From NCBI GenBank assembly GCA_936450465.1, contig OW388296.1, forward strand, positions 49,613,750 to 49,677,749: DNA of 64,000 nt. The letters run 5' to 3'. Origin of the DNA: Gibbula magus (taxonomy: Eukaryota > Mollusca > Gastropoda > Trochida > Trochidae). Made by a program: the position numbers and the translations under genes. Below are positions 21,797 through 32,660 of the stretch, one piece after another. The notes under the pieces are model-generated. The model was not told the DNA's origin and ran no database searches. It saw nothing but the letters and a program-made list of their open reading frames with translations. Positions within the stretch are counted from its first letter, which is position 1, and every line of letters starts with the position of its first letter.

Positions 21797-22222
21797 TCAG
21801 CTGATTGTGGCGTCCATCTCTTCATCCTCAACCTCCTCATCTTCCTCCTCCACATTCTCGTCTTCTCCTTCCTCCATTCCGTCCTCGACACCTTCGTCTC
21901 TCTCCCAGTCCTCATCGTCTTCACTGTCCTCGTCCTCCGAGTTACCGTCCAGCTGGGACACTTCATACCGCAGTTCAGCAATTCTCTCCGCCTTCTCACA
22001 GGCGTATTCGTAATACGCGTTACGTACTCCTTCTACAGTAGCCATTCTCAGACGAAGGTTGTATCTGAAGGAACGGTGGTTCTCGGTCCTGGCTTTGTCA
22101 TAACGACGCTGTAAACCCTCCAACTTGTCATTCAGGAGAACGACCTGCTCACACCCCTTCTTGAACTTCATCTCGGTTTCCCGTAGGTTCGAATACAGTT
22201 CTTCATTGTTCAGGTTGTCCAT
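21797..22222 (-). CDS. Acidic-tailed coiled-coil protein, copy 3 (histone-type mRNA)
   Basis: 141-aa paralogue, inverted relative to copies 1 and 2. It starts M-D-N-L-N-N-E-E-L-Y like copy 2, with the same core (L-N-D-K-L-E-G-L-Q-R-R-Y-D-K, R-N-A-Y-Y-E-Y-A-C-E-K-A-E-R-I) and a shorter Asp/Glu tail ending M-D-A-T-I-S. At the nucleotide level the coding part is closest to copy 2, while the distal promoter has diverged from both others. TATA box and CRE (22276-22283 and 22333-22341) are upstream on the minus strand. No intron, signal peptide or membrane segment. Family not recognised; see copy 1 for the role inferred. Confidence 0.85.
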   Translation of the reverse strand: MDNLNNEELYSNLRETEMKFKKGCEQVVLLNDKLEGLQRRYDKARTENHRSFRYNLRLRMATVEGVRNAYYEYACEKAERIAELRYEVSQLDGNSEDEDSEDDEDWERDEGVEDGMEEGEDENVEEEDEEVEDEEMDATIS

Positions 22223-22275
22223 CTCGCTTGTCTGACTCGCTGTCTGGAAGTGAAGCCTGTGTCTGACGACTTCTG

Positions 22276-22460
22276 TTTAAATAGCTGGTAACCGACATGC
22301 CATTCGAAATTACAGTAAACTCTCAATCTGCCATGACGTAATTAATGAGCCTGCTAATCAACTGGCTTGAAGACCAAGTGGCCGTCATGGATGGGTGACC
22401 AAGAGCATCGGTTGTGCTGACAATCAGCTGTCAACGAAGCGTATTAGTACTGTTAATCTA
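22276..22460 (-). promoter_or_regulatory. Promoter of acidic coiled-coil gene 3
   Basis: TATTTAAA on the minus strand at 22283-22276, 54 bases before the ATG. TTACGTCAT on the minus strand at 22341-22333. The distal part (to about 22460) aligns with genes 1 and 2 but carries many substitutions. Confidence 0.7.
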
Positions 22461-22601
22461 ACTGTCTGAGACAACACCAATATGCCATTGAAGACGTACT
22501 ACTCACTCGCACAAACTTGTCAACTGCATTCTCTTCTCTTTGAAAATGCATAATACGCTATCATCTCTCAGAGCGATTTTACTTCTGCTAGGAATTATTT
22601 A

Positions 22602-23039
22602 ATGAATAAGGATAGAGAGGATTGGTTATTTCAACTATGGAATGATAGTGGTCAGTGTAATGGCAATAAGTTGCGGACCTACCGCTTATTTAAACATTTT
22701 CTAAATACTGAATCTTATGTTTCTGCTTCTCTTCAGCGTTCACACCTCAGTATACTCAGCAAACTACGATGTGGCACTCTTCCCTTAGCAATAGAATTAG
22801 GTAGGTTTTCCCTTCCTAAAGTACCTCTGGAACAAAGATTATGTAAATTCTGTAACAGTAATTGTATAGAGGATGAAATTCACTTTCTCGCTGTTTGTAA
22901 TTTCTACTCAGATTTAAGGTATGAATTTTGGAAATGTGTATCGTCTGCTGACCCTTCCTTTCTACATCTCAATCCAACTGACCAGGCTGTATATCTATTA
23001 TCTAACAGTAAGTTATGTAAGCCACTGGCCGCATTAATA
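22602..23039 (+). pseudogene. LINE RT C-terminal domain, outer copy
   Basis: 146 codons of the post-RT region with R-T-Y-R-L-F-K-H-F, S-K-L-R-C-G-T-L-P-L-A-I-E-L-G-R-F and the C-x2-C...H-x4-C motif (C-K-F-C ... H-F-L-A-V-C). 5'-truncated (no palm or FADD motif). The reading frame continues after the nested insertion (see 23701-23736). The first Met is internal. Confidence 0.85.
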
Positions 23040-23692
23040 AGTTAAGGACATATCGGCTTTTTAAAAATACATTTTGTACTTCGGATTATGTAACATCGAT
23101 AAATGACAGAGCACTCCGTAGTTATTTAGCTAAATTTAGAAGTGGCACCCTCCCCTTAGAAATAGAGACTGGTCGTTTCACAAAACCAAAAACTCTTCTT
23201 GAAAATCGTCTATGTAAATTTTGTAATACTAATGTAATTGAAGACGAGGTACATTTTCTTGTAACATGTAATTTATATTCAGACATTAGAAAACCTCTTT
23301 GGAACCGCTCCTCGTCTCTTGATCCAAATTTCCCCCATCTGTCAGAAAAAGATCAACTTATATTTTTAATGAATTATAATCTGAATTACTCAGTTGCCGC
23401 TTTAATAAAAACTATGTTTAGAATTAGACTCGCACACAATATTTTATAATTTAATAATTTTGTATTTTAACCATTGTTTAATCCAACGTGTAAACATCAG
23501 TTTACTGTTTAAATGTATAATTACCTTTTAGCACCTTATGGTGTTTTTATATGTATATTTTAGTAAATTAGTGTCAAATAGGCCCAAGTTGGCCGGGCGA
23601 TGTTTTACTCTGCATTTTATATTGTATCTTATACTTGTATCGCTTGACACTTTAATAAATTATTTTTCTTCTTCTTTCTTCTTCTTCTTCTT
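23040..23692 (+). mobile_element. Nested, 5'-truncated LINE copy with 8-bp TSD
   Basis: Starts at R-T-Y-R-L-F-K-N, carries S-G-T-L-P-L-E-I-E-T-G-R-F and C-K-F-C-N-T-N-V-I-E-D-E-V-H-F-L, ends its ORF with R-L-A-H-N-I-L-stop near 23448, then a 3' UTR with GGCCCAAGTTGGCCGGG and a (TTC)n tail. It is flanked by the direct repeat CATTAATA (23032-23039 and 23693-23700), and removing the insert restores the outer LINE frame. Confidence 0.9.
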
Positions 23693-23989
23693 CATTAATA
23701 TATAATATGTATAGACGGAGGTTGCGCCTCACTTAATTTTAATTTTAATGATTACTCCATCCTTGTATATTCAATGTTTTATACCCATATTTATCTATAT
23801 TTTAATATGAAAAAGTAATATGGTGTCTCATAGGCCTTTGTAGGCCGGGTGCTATCTTTTTATCTGCAATGTTTTTATATAATGTGAATGTTGTTTTATT
23901 ATGCCATATGTGAAATGTATGTAAGCACGTGACACCAAAATAAACTACTTTTCTTCTTCTTCTTCTTCTTCTTCTATCATCGTTCGACA

Positions 23990-24560
23990 AGGCAACTTGA
24001 AGACAGACAGACAGACAAGTATTTTATTAAAGTCTCACTTGTGTACATTCATTTCATATATACATACACAGGAATAAGTAGCAGAGCCTACACCTAAATG
24101 TTACCTATTGAATATGTATATCTATATATTCGTTATTCAGTACAGGTGTGGGCCATCCTCCCTATGTACAACATGGTCCATAGAAAACAATAACAATCAT
24201 AACTGAAGGATTCAAAGTCGGAGATTTGTTGAATGAAATATGAAGCATGCTAAATTTCTTGTGGTAGTTTCACGTTGAGAAGACATGAGTATATTGAACT
24301 TAGACATTGTTGGGAATTCATAACATTTAACTGGTATATATCGTTGTCGATGATTATGATAGGTTTCACAAATCAGCAAAAAGTGATACTCTGTCTCAAC
24401 GTGTTAGAAACCTTACAAAGTCTATCATGTTTTGGAATATCCAAATACATGCCATTCTCAACGGCTAATTTATGTGAGCTACGGTAAAACTGTGAAAGTG
24501 CAATTCTAAAGTTATTTGTGGTTATGGGATATCAAAGGTAACACATTTATGGCAAAAGGC
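23990..24560 (-). mobile_element. LINE 3' remnant (minus)
   Basis: Minus strand of about 24480-24330 translates to degenerate L-A-V-E-N-G-M-Y...R-L-C-K-V-S-N, the pre-zinc-motif region of the same LINE group, with stops. The 3' end faces left, ending in an (ACAG)n run at 24000-24018. Confidence 0.6.
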
Positions 24561-24949
24561 TTGTAAATATCCTTTGAATTATAACGTCGTCCTTAAAACA
24601 TATGCTTTCTTTTCTCATTTCAATAGCTAGATCTTATATCAGGTTAACAAAGGCTGTGTTACCCCTATACTGCTTTGATTAATTATTCCTTTTACCAATA
24701 CTTATAATAAATATCATAACTATGAATATTGATTAAAATTTCGTTTTAGAGTTTTAATTTGAGTCTCTGAGAAACAACATTCACAGGAAATTTTCAAACT
24801 CTCTAGTCACATACTTAATAAAGTTGATGGAGTTGCACTACAATTGGCTATTGTTTTCAGCAGGTATACATTCTGTACTACCTCTTCAGGTCTTTTAACG
24901 CAGTAAGGTCATTTAGCAAGGTTGTGCCAACCGTAGATATACCGTTAAA

Positions 24950-25382
24950 GGGAAAGTTCTATCAACGATCTATCGGCAGCATCCGCCATCTTGGATCCTT
25001 GACATTTCGTGAAATGAAAACACGCTATATTTAACCAAATTTTTGTTTTGTTGTTATAATAAAACATATTCACTGATATAATATTCACATAGTAACACAT
25101 AATATATCATAAAAGTAATAAACAATATGCTGTTAGGCCGTAGCGAAGTTTTCCCCACTCGCAGCGCCGATGAATGCCTTCCATTCTCATTGTTTTTCAA
25201 CAAATGAGCGCTTGTCTTTATCAAATTGTCAAATGTAAAGTCATCAAAGTATTAACTTCATTAATATCTTTCAATTTGACTGTGTTTTAATCATGTATTA
25301 ATAGCATATATGTCTAAACAGGGATATCCTCTCGAATTTCGTTTCCACCAAAAATACCCCGATAGAACCCTCCTTTTAAGTT
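24950..25382. mobile_element. Possible MITE
   Basis: Imperfect inverted ends, TTAAAGGGAAAGTTCTATC near 24952 and CGATAGAACCCTCCTTTTAA near 25360. No ORF. The inverted match has several differences, so the call is tentative. Confidence 0.4.
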
Positions 25383-25539
25383 TGTGTTTTCACGACTAAA
25401 CAAAAAGCTGAATTGGTTTTAATTGGAACGTGTTGATGTTTATTTAATGGCTTGGCTTTGCTCTTAATTAAAGTTTTTAAACGGCTCCGGTAAGTGTCTC
25501 CTGTGTCCATTCTATTCGGATTTTCGGTACAGTTTCCTC

Positions 25540-25975
25540 ACGGATATTAACCAGTTTGACCCGGGTTTCTCACTGTTGTCTACCGACCAACAAGCCTTAT
25601 TTATGTTGAAAGACACAGCGATGGTTAAATCTCTTGCCGCACTAGTTTTTCGAATGTATAGGAGGAGAGTATTATTTAATCCATAGGAGGGTAATCAAGT
25701 GGGGGGTGGGGTTTACAGTTAAACAATAGGTGAGTGTGTGAGTAACAATTTGGGTGGGAGGGGTCGGATTGGAATGGATACGGGGTTTGTAACTTCAGGT
25801 TTTGTACATTGTGTGTACTTTTACATTTTTACATCTATTTTAGAACAAAAAGTTATATGTGTCTCATACTCCTAATGGCCGGGTGCTATATAATACTGTT
25901 TTAATATGTTTTTATGTATGGAATTTTAGCATATGACACAAAAATAAACTATTTATCTTCTTCTTCTTCTTCTGT
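25540..25975 (+). mobile_element. LINE 3' end fragment
   Basis: Bases 25545-25686 translate to F-D-P-G-F-S-L-L-S-T-D-Q-Q-A-L-F and A-A-L-V-F-R-M-Y-R-R-R, matching the extreme C-terminus of the LINEs at 22.6-23.7 kb. The 3' UTR with GGCCGGGTGCTAT, AAATAAACTA and (TTC)n follows. 5'-truncated. Confidence 0.8.
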
Positions 25976-25979
25976 GTCT

Positions 25980-26695
25980 ATCGAAGACGGATAGTATACT
26001 TTACTCTCACATAAAATACATATATACCTATATATTATGTACTACAGCATGGGATACTCAAACAAACTATATACTTATTCTTCTGCAAAACATACATATA
26101 CTATATGAACTTAAAAGTATTTACATCTTTATAGATTTGTAAAGGCTATTGATTATGGTCGTTGTTGATGTTGCTATTGTACTGTTGAAGAAGTTTGTCA
26201 CAAGGATTTAAGAGAACAACTTGTTTTCACAGTGTTATTTTGATTTTTTTATATAACAGTAAAAGTGAACGTATTCTTAACCTATAACATTCCCAAACAT
26301 ATATATATATGAAAGAACGATTTGTTGATGTCAAAATATGTCTATTTCAAAAGGGTTTTATGAAAATAAAATGTGTTTATAAATGTATCAGTATAAATCA
26401 CGTATTTTGACTTATTAACCCTTGTCATGATTCTCTTATCTCCTGTCTTGTTTAATCACGTGTAATGCATTTTTCTCAAGAATGACAGCTTATTACCTAT
26501 ACGTACATTATATATCGGTATCAATTGAGCATAAACTCGAGACAATATACACTTGCAATTCTCTTATCTCCTGCCGTGTTTAAACGTAATGAAGTTCATT
26601 TGCTTAGTACTTGTAATAAAATAGCTTATGGGACACAACTTCAAAGTATTTAGCATCCGCTGAGAAAAGAGCAGGAACACAGAACCTGAAGGGTT
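25980..26695. other. No gene seen
   Basis: AT-rich sequence between the LINE tail and the satellite. Confidence 0.45.
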
Positions 26696-26697
26696 AA

Positions 26698-28152
26698 TCC
26701 CTACCAAGAGATCACGTGATGCAATTGTCGCGGTCTTCAAGAATACTCTACTGGAACCGTACCAAGAGATCACGTGGTGCAATTGTCGCGGTCTTCAAGA
26801 ATACTCTACTGGAACCCCTACCAAGAGATTACGTGATGCAATTGTTGCGGTCTTCAAGAATACTCTACAGGAACCCTACTAAGAGATCGTGTGATGCAAT
26901 TGTTGCGGTCTTCAATAATACTCTACTGGAACCCTACCAAGAGATTACGTGATGCAATTGTCGCGGTCTTCAAGAATACTCTATTGGAACCCTACCAAGA
27001 GATCACGTGATGCAATTGTTGCGGTCTTCAATAATACTCTACTGGAACCCTACCAAGAGATCACGTGATGCAATTGTTGCGGTCTTCATTAATACTCTAC
27101 TGGAACCCTACCAAGAGATAACGTGATGCAATTGTCGCGGTCTTCAATAATAATCTACTGGAACCCTACCAAGAGATCACGTGATGCAATTGTTGCGGTC
27201 TTCAATAATACTCTACTGGAACCCTACCAAGAGATCACGTGATGCAATTGTCGCTGTCTTCAAGAATACTCTACTGGAACCCTACCAAGAGATCACATGA
27301 TGCAATTGCCGCGGTCTTGAAGAATACTCTACTGGAACCCTACCAAGAGATCACATGATGCAATTGCCGCGGTCTTCAATAATACTTAACTGGAACCCTA
27401 CCAAGAGATCACGTGATGCAATTGCCGCGGTCTTCAATAATACTCTACTGGAGCCCTACCAAGAGATCACGTGATGCAATTGCCGCGGTCTTCAATAATA
27501 CTCTACTGGAACCCTACCAAGAGATCACGTGATGCAATTGTCGCTGTCTTCAAGAATACTCTACTGGAACCCTACCAAGAGATCACATGATGCAATTGCC
27601 GCGGTCTTCAATAATACTTAACTGGAACCCTACCAAGAGATCACGTGATGCAATTGCCGCGGTCTTCAATAATACTCTACTGGAGCCCTACCAAGAGATC
27701 ACGTGATGCAATTGCCGCGGTCTTCAATAATACTCTACTGGAACCCTACCAAGAGATCACGTGATGCAATTGTCGCTGTCTTCAAGAATACTCTACTGGA
27801 ACCCTACCAAGAGATCACATGATGCAATTGCCGCGGTCTTGAAGAATACTCTACTGGAACCCTACCAAGAGATCACATGATGCAATTGCCGCGGTCTTCA
27901 ATAATACTTAACTGGAACCCTACCAAGAGATCACGTGATGCAATTGCCGCGGTCTTCAATAATACTCTACTGGAGCCCTACCAAGAGATCACGTGATGCA
28001 ATTGCCGCGGTCTTCAAGAATACTCTACTGGAACCCTACCAAGAGATCACATGATGCAATTGTCGCGGTCTTCAATAATACTCTACTGGAACCCTACCAA
28101 GAGATCACGTGATGCAATTGCCGCGGTCTTTAAGAATACTCTACTGGAACCC
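26698..28152. repeat. 58-bp satellite array, ~25 units
   Basis: Unit: CCTACCAAGAGATCACGTGA followed by TGCAATTGCCGCGGTCTTCA and ATAATACTCTACTGGAAC. Most units carry CACGTG, some CACATG or variants. Distinct unit variants (for example TCGCTGTC, TTGAAG, CTTAACTGG) recur in the same order at about 27.25, 27.54 and 27.77 kb, showing duplication of blocks of 4-5 units. Frames through it are incidental. Confidence 0.97.
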
Positions 28153-28154
28153 TG

Positions 28155-28668
28155 ATCTTAGATATTTAAAATAGCTCTGACTTGCTAACTGGATTAATCC
28201 TAATAATTAACTTAACAACAGCAGTTTCAGTCAAGAAAGTGAGATATACATCTAAAGAGGATGCATGAGTCATCTAGAAGTTCAAATAAATCAGATATCT
28301 GTTCCAGATGCAGTCTTAATAGTAATCCCTCATCATTTTAAAATATATGTGCGCTGATTCATCCACAACATAGTAATGTTTAACAATTTACAAAGGAACG
28401 TGGAAGGCTAGTATAATTAGATATGAGACGTTGGTTTGTGTGATATTCACATCAGCAAGGCATGACACGTACATACACATAAGATTGGTAAATTCCGAGA
28501 ATCTATTTGATAACAAGGTATGATTATGTACAGATTTGGATAATTCTAGATAAACTGATGATCTAGGTGACCCTATACAATTGATAATAAATTGAACCCT
28601 CTGGTAAATTAGTATGCATTTCATTTTCTGTCATTAAAATTCGGACAGATGAGGAAGGGTTGGAGAGC
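28155..28668. other. No gene seen
   Basis: AT-rich sequence between the satellite and LINE B. Confidence 0.45.
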
Positions 28669-29235
28669 GTGATACCTCAATCTTTATTCAATACTTAAAG
28701 GCCACAGGCCTATAGTACATTAAGTGAAAACAATATTTAAACATTTGTACAATACATGTAACAGCATAACACATCACTTCACATATATCTGTCATTTGAC
28801 ATCTATTCATGTTACATATACTATCTATCATATTTCACATCTAATGACGTCATATATTATATTGTCATATCATATATATCATATCCCAACACATATTACA
28901 ATATTTCATTAAATATTGTCTGTACAAGGATGCATAATAAATGAACATTGAAAGGTTTTGTAGAACATTACTATTTGTGTTCGAAAGGAGGGTAGAAAAT
29001 TTTATAATATTTGGGTATTTATGATAATATGCTTGTAGATATTTTTCTCTAAGACGTGAAAGTAAAAAAATGGTATTTGTCTTCTATTACATCTAAGCGA
29101 CAAAGCTTACATATTTTTTCTTCACGAGTAATTTGTATATACCATACAAAGGTCATGATATGCACATCTAAAACGTGAAGAGCCATTCGACATTTTTTAA
29201 CAGTAACCTTTAATAAATAATCTTCCCTGATTATT

Positions 29236-29580
29236 TCAGATTGAAAACATTTGTAATAAGAAACACTTTGTTAGGGTCATTGATGCTGCCCATGTCAGCA
29301 TATACATATCTTTTAATCTCTGGGTTAATGAAAGTACAAAAGTCGATTTTGAATACACATTTTGGTTTATCCAAGTATGACCAACACCGCAATTGAAAAG
29401 TAGTTTTCTTACACCAGTCACCCAGTTTGTTTTACCATTTTTATCATAAACTAACATCATGTTATAAACTTGTTTTAGTAACCTGTCGGAGGGCATGTCA
29501 AGAAGTCTCAGCCAATATGTAATAACATTCATATTCAAATATATATAAAGAAGAAACCTTCCACATTCTCCATACACCAT
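29236..29580 (-). pseudogene. LINE B RT C-terminal fragment
   Basis: Open stretch aligned to LINE A residues after the V-Y-G-E-C-G-R-Y motif, with N-W-V-T-G-V-R-K-L-L-F matching W-A-S-H-V-R-N-L-L-F in LINE A. It ends at a premature stop. Confidence 0.75.
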
Positions 29581-29878
29581 CAGACTAGATGTGTTTATCT
29601 TTACACCCGAATACTTTTTGCATGCATATAAATGAATCTTTTTTATGGCATCAAAGTGTTGTACGCCCCATACTTCTGACCGATGTTATAGAATTGGGCG
29701 TATCTTTACATCTATTTTTTTTTAAAGGATTGGTATGAAATGTTTCCTACAACTTTCAGATTCTTAAATATGCACATAAATACTTACTGTGCTTGTATAG
29801 CAGCTTGATGTGAATGTTTATTCCATGATAGGTTTCTGCTGAAGTGAACACCAAGATATTTATAAAATCCTGTAGCTT

Positions 29879-30067
29879 TTATTCTCCTTTAAGATAAAAA
29901 TTTTCATTAGTTGATAATTTGCATCCATTTTTAAATACAAGAACTTTTGTTTTATTCATGTGTACTGTCAACTTTTGCCATTTATCACAGTAACAATCAA
30001 GTTTATTAATTTGACTCTGTAAGCCTTTGATTGTTGACGAGAAAATGATAATATAATCTGCAAACAA
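29879..30067 (-). pseudogene. LINE B RT catalytic-block fragment
   Basis: Contains M-F-A-D-Y-I-I-I-F-S-S-T, where the second catalytic aspartate is replaced by tyrosine, then G-L-Q-S-Q-I-N-K-L and L-T-V-H-M-N-K-T-K as in LINE A. Dead enzyme fragment. Confidence 0.8.
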
Positions 30068-30477
30068 TAGTAAGAATATCTGGGTAATATTCGGATAAAG
30101 CTGAGTTCCATAATCACAGTTTGTATTTATTTGTGCAGCGAATTCATTTATGAAAAAGGTAAAGAGGAATGGGCTTAAAATGCACCCTGTCTCACTCCTA
30201 ACTGACTAATAAAGGTTTGTTAAATCTCATTATTATAACGTACACATACCTTTACGTTCTCATAAATGCTACCCAATAGTTTATTAATTTTGGTGCTAAG
30301 GCCATGGAATTTCAAAAGGTTCCATAGTTTTTCCCTCTGTATAGAGTCAAAAGCCTTGGCAAAGTCAACGAAGAGCGCATAAAATCTCCCACCTTTGAGA
30401 CTGAGGTATCTGTTAACTAAAGTTTGTAGGATAAATGTTGTCTATAGTTGAGTAGCCTGCTCTAAAACCAGCTTGTT

Positions 30478-30775
30478 AGGTCTTCAAGACGAATGTCTGA
30501 AGAGCTATTGTTGCTATCGTGTTTTTCCTTATTATTAGGTCTTCAAGACGAATGTCTGAAGACCTATTGTTATTATCGTGTTTTTTATTATTATTAAGGA
30601 TTCTGCCCATTGGGGCAGAATCCTTATTGTTATTGGCGTGTTTTTTTTTTCTCTGCACCGATTTTGTGACACCTATTCTGCAGAAACGGCTACAGAGAAT
30701 TCAACCAAACTCTACAGTCTGACAGCCCTTAGTGCGAACTAATTAAGGATTCTGCCCTTTGGGGCAGAATCCTTA
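30478..30775. repeat. Stacked HLE 5'-terminal hairpins
   Basis: Four short hairpin starts in a row: two of type AGGTCTTCAAGAC...GTCTGAAGACCT (30478 and 30537) and two of type AAGGATTCTGCCC...GGGGCAGAATCCTT (30596 and 30745). Each is followed by ATTGTTATTATCGTG or ATTGTTATTGGCGTG and a T-run. Repeated 5' ends suggest serial insertion or repeated end-duplication. Confidence 0.75.
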
Positions 30776-32587
30776 TTGTTATTGGCGTGTTTTTTTTGTT
30801 TTTTTTTTTTCTCTGCACCGATTTTGTGACACCTATTCTGCAGAAACGGCTTCAGATAATTCCACCAATCTTCACAGTCTGACAGCCCTTAGCGTGAACT
30901 TATTAAATTTAGCTTTTGGGGCCAATCGTTTCAGCCATTAAAGGTCCAGTTCGACTCCAAATTTCGATTTTTAACATGGGAATTTTTTTCAAAATGGACT
31001 TAGAGACTTGGAACTTTTTGCAAAAGATGCGCAATGACCATGCGAGCAAAAAAGTAAATCATGACGAATTCGTAAGTCACGTGGTTTTTCCGCCATTTTG
31101 ATTTTAGACACATTTTACAATTTTCCGACCCCATGCACCTTTGGCAATCTTCTCCTCTGAAGATACTAGCATCTAAGAGCTCAAACTTACATGTATGTGT
31201 AGCTAAAGGGTTGGTCATCAAACGATAGTCCAAAGCATTAGCGTACCTCTTATACTTTTTTCACAGGGACCTTACAAAGTCCGACAATTTTTGAAAATCG
31301 CAAAATTCAAAGGGACATAACTCAACTACCTACCCAGCGAATTTTATGATTTTTTCAGCAGAGTAAGATTGGACTATGGTCTTTATGAATCAATAATAAA
31401 ATCGCTCGCGAACAGTCATTTCCGGTCATAATAAAGAAAAACTTTAACATGGGGAAAATCTTCAAAATCCACATAGAGACTCGAAACTTGTTTCAAAAGA
31501 TGCGCAGGAACAATACAAGCAAAAAAGTAAATCATGACCAAATCGTAGGTCACGTGGTTAAGCCGCCATTTTGATTTTCTTAAAATTTGTCTGATTTTGA
31601 CATGTTAAATTTGGGTCTAAATAATCCCAGTGACATACTAGAGACTCGCAACTTGTTTTAAAAGATGCTTAATAACTAGACAAGCAAAATATGTTACCAT
31701 TGCGAGGTCGTAGGTCACGTGGTTTCGACGCCATATTGAATTTTAACCTTTTTTGATCATGCACTTTTGCGGAAACACCACTTTGAAGACAGTTGCATCT
31801 AAGCGCTGAATCTTAGATTTATATGCAGCTGAAGCATTCGAGAATAACAAGTTTGTTATATTTTGAGTAAACTCCTAATACTTGTTTCACAATCACCTTT
31901 CAAAGTATGGTCATTTTGAATATTTTAATAAGTTTGATTTGAACTGACTTGATGAAGATTTTATTGAAGCGTCACTAGACAATAGACCACTCCTAATTTG
32001 ATTTTCAGTAATTTCTATTGTAGAGGCATCGGACATAGCTACGAACTTTTACTTGAACCCGGAAGCAATTCAGAGACAATACAGTCCATTTCATTTTGAT
32101 GTGTAAACAGAGGAAATTCCTACTTTCGTTTTGACATACATTGTTTTGCTGGGGAGTCAGTCATGCTAAACATTATATATTGATGGTGTTATTGTATCGA
32201 GAATTACTGACTGTTGCCTGAAATTACCAATTTGAAGATATTCGACTCAGGATAATGACAATATAGGCCAATATGTTAAAGTAGTTCTGATCGAAAACCG
32301 GACACTGCACCACGATTAACGCAAATCTATTAGACGATCGAATTTGATATGGGAAACCTATTTAAAACACAAACACGACAGTGTAGGTTTATATTGTTTT
32401 AAAGGCCTGTGCATGTCAATGGGACGTGTAGTTTCGGTTCTGAATATTTATAATGATGTTAATAACCTACACGTTTGCTGTACAGTGTATGTTGACGTAG
32501 TTGCATCAATGCAATTCTCCAAAGAGCAAAGAAATGATCTTGGATGTAGATGTATAAAATATAGTCACTAATTTTACCCACGCTATC

Positions 32588-32660
32588 AATGAAGTACTGG
32601 TGGCTGAGTGGTAAAATGTAGGATTTCTTTTTCAGCAGCCTGAGTTCGAGTCCACCAGCA
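32588..32660 (+). other. tRNA-like segment in HLE body (copy 1)
   Basis: GTGGCTGAGTGGTAAAATG (A-box-like) and GAGTTCGAGTCC (B-box-like), ending in CCAGC. The counterpart in the second body copy is at 35811-35893 (TGGTCTCATGGTAGAATG, GAGTTCAAATCCC). Not a credible functional tRNA; probably a tRNA-derived insert carried by the element. Confidence 0.5.

Larger units (their letters stand above)
22560..23975 (+). mobile_element. LINE 3' end (outer copy) interrupted by another LINE
   Basis: The RT C-terminal region runs open from about 22602 to 23039 (L-C-K-F-C-N-S-N-C-I-E-D-E-I-H-F-L zinc motif), is interrupted by the insertion 23040-23692, and resumes in frame at 23701 with Y-N-M-Y-R-R-R-L-R, stopping at 23736. 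Its 3' UTR (GGCCTTTGTAGGCCGG hairpin, AAATAAACTA) ends in (TTC)n at about 23950-23975. Confidence 0.85.
28672..30476 (-). mobile_element. LINE B, 3' part (RT palm to 3' end)
   Basis: The minus strand carries, in several broken frames, A-G-F-R-A-G-Y-S-T-I-D (30473-30440), the RT palm, a degenerate F-A-D-Y-I-I-I (catalytic F-A-D-D altered) at 30067, and the C-terminal region (29236-29580, V-Y-G-E-C-G-R-F). The 3' UTR ends near 28672 with the GGCCACAGGCC hairpin. Same LINE group as LINE A. The 5' half of this same copy lies at 43450-44280, beyond a ~13-kb insertion. Confidence 0.85.

Noticed and set aside
26716..26952. 78-codon frame in the satellite
   Set aside because: Repeat translation, not a gene.
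26698..28152. CRISPR-like array
   Set aside because: Whole 58-bp units repeat without unique spacers, in eukaryotic DNA; it is a satellite.
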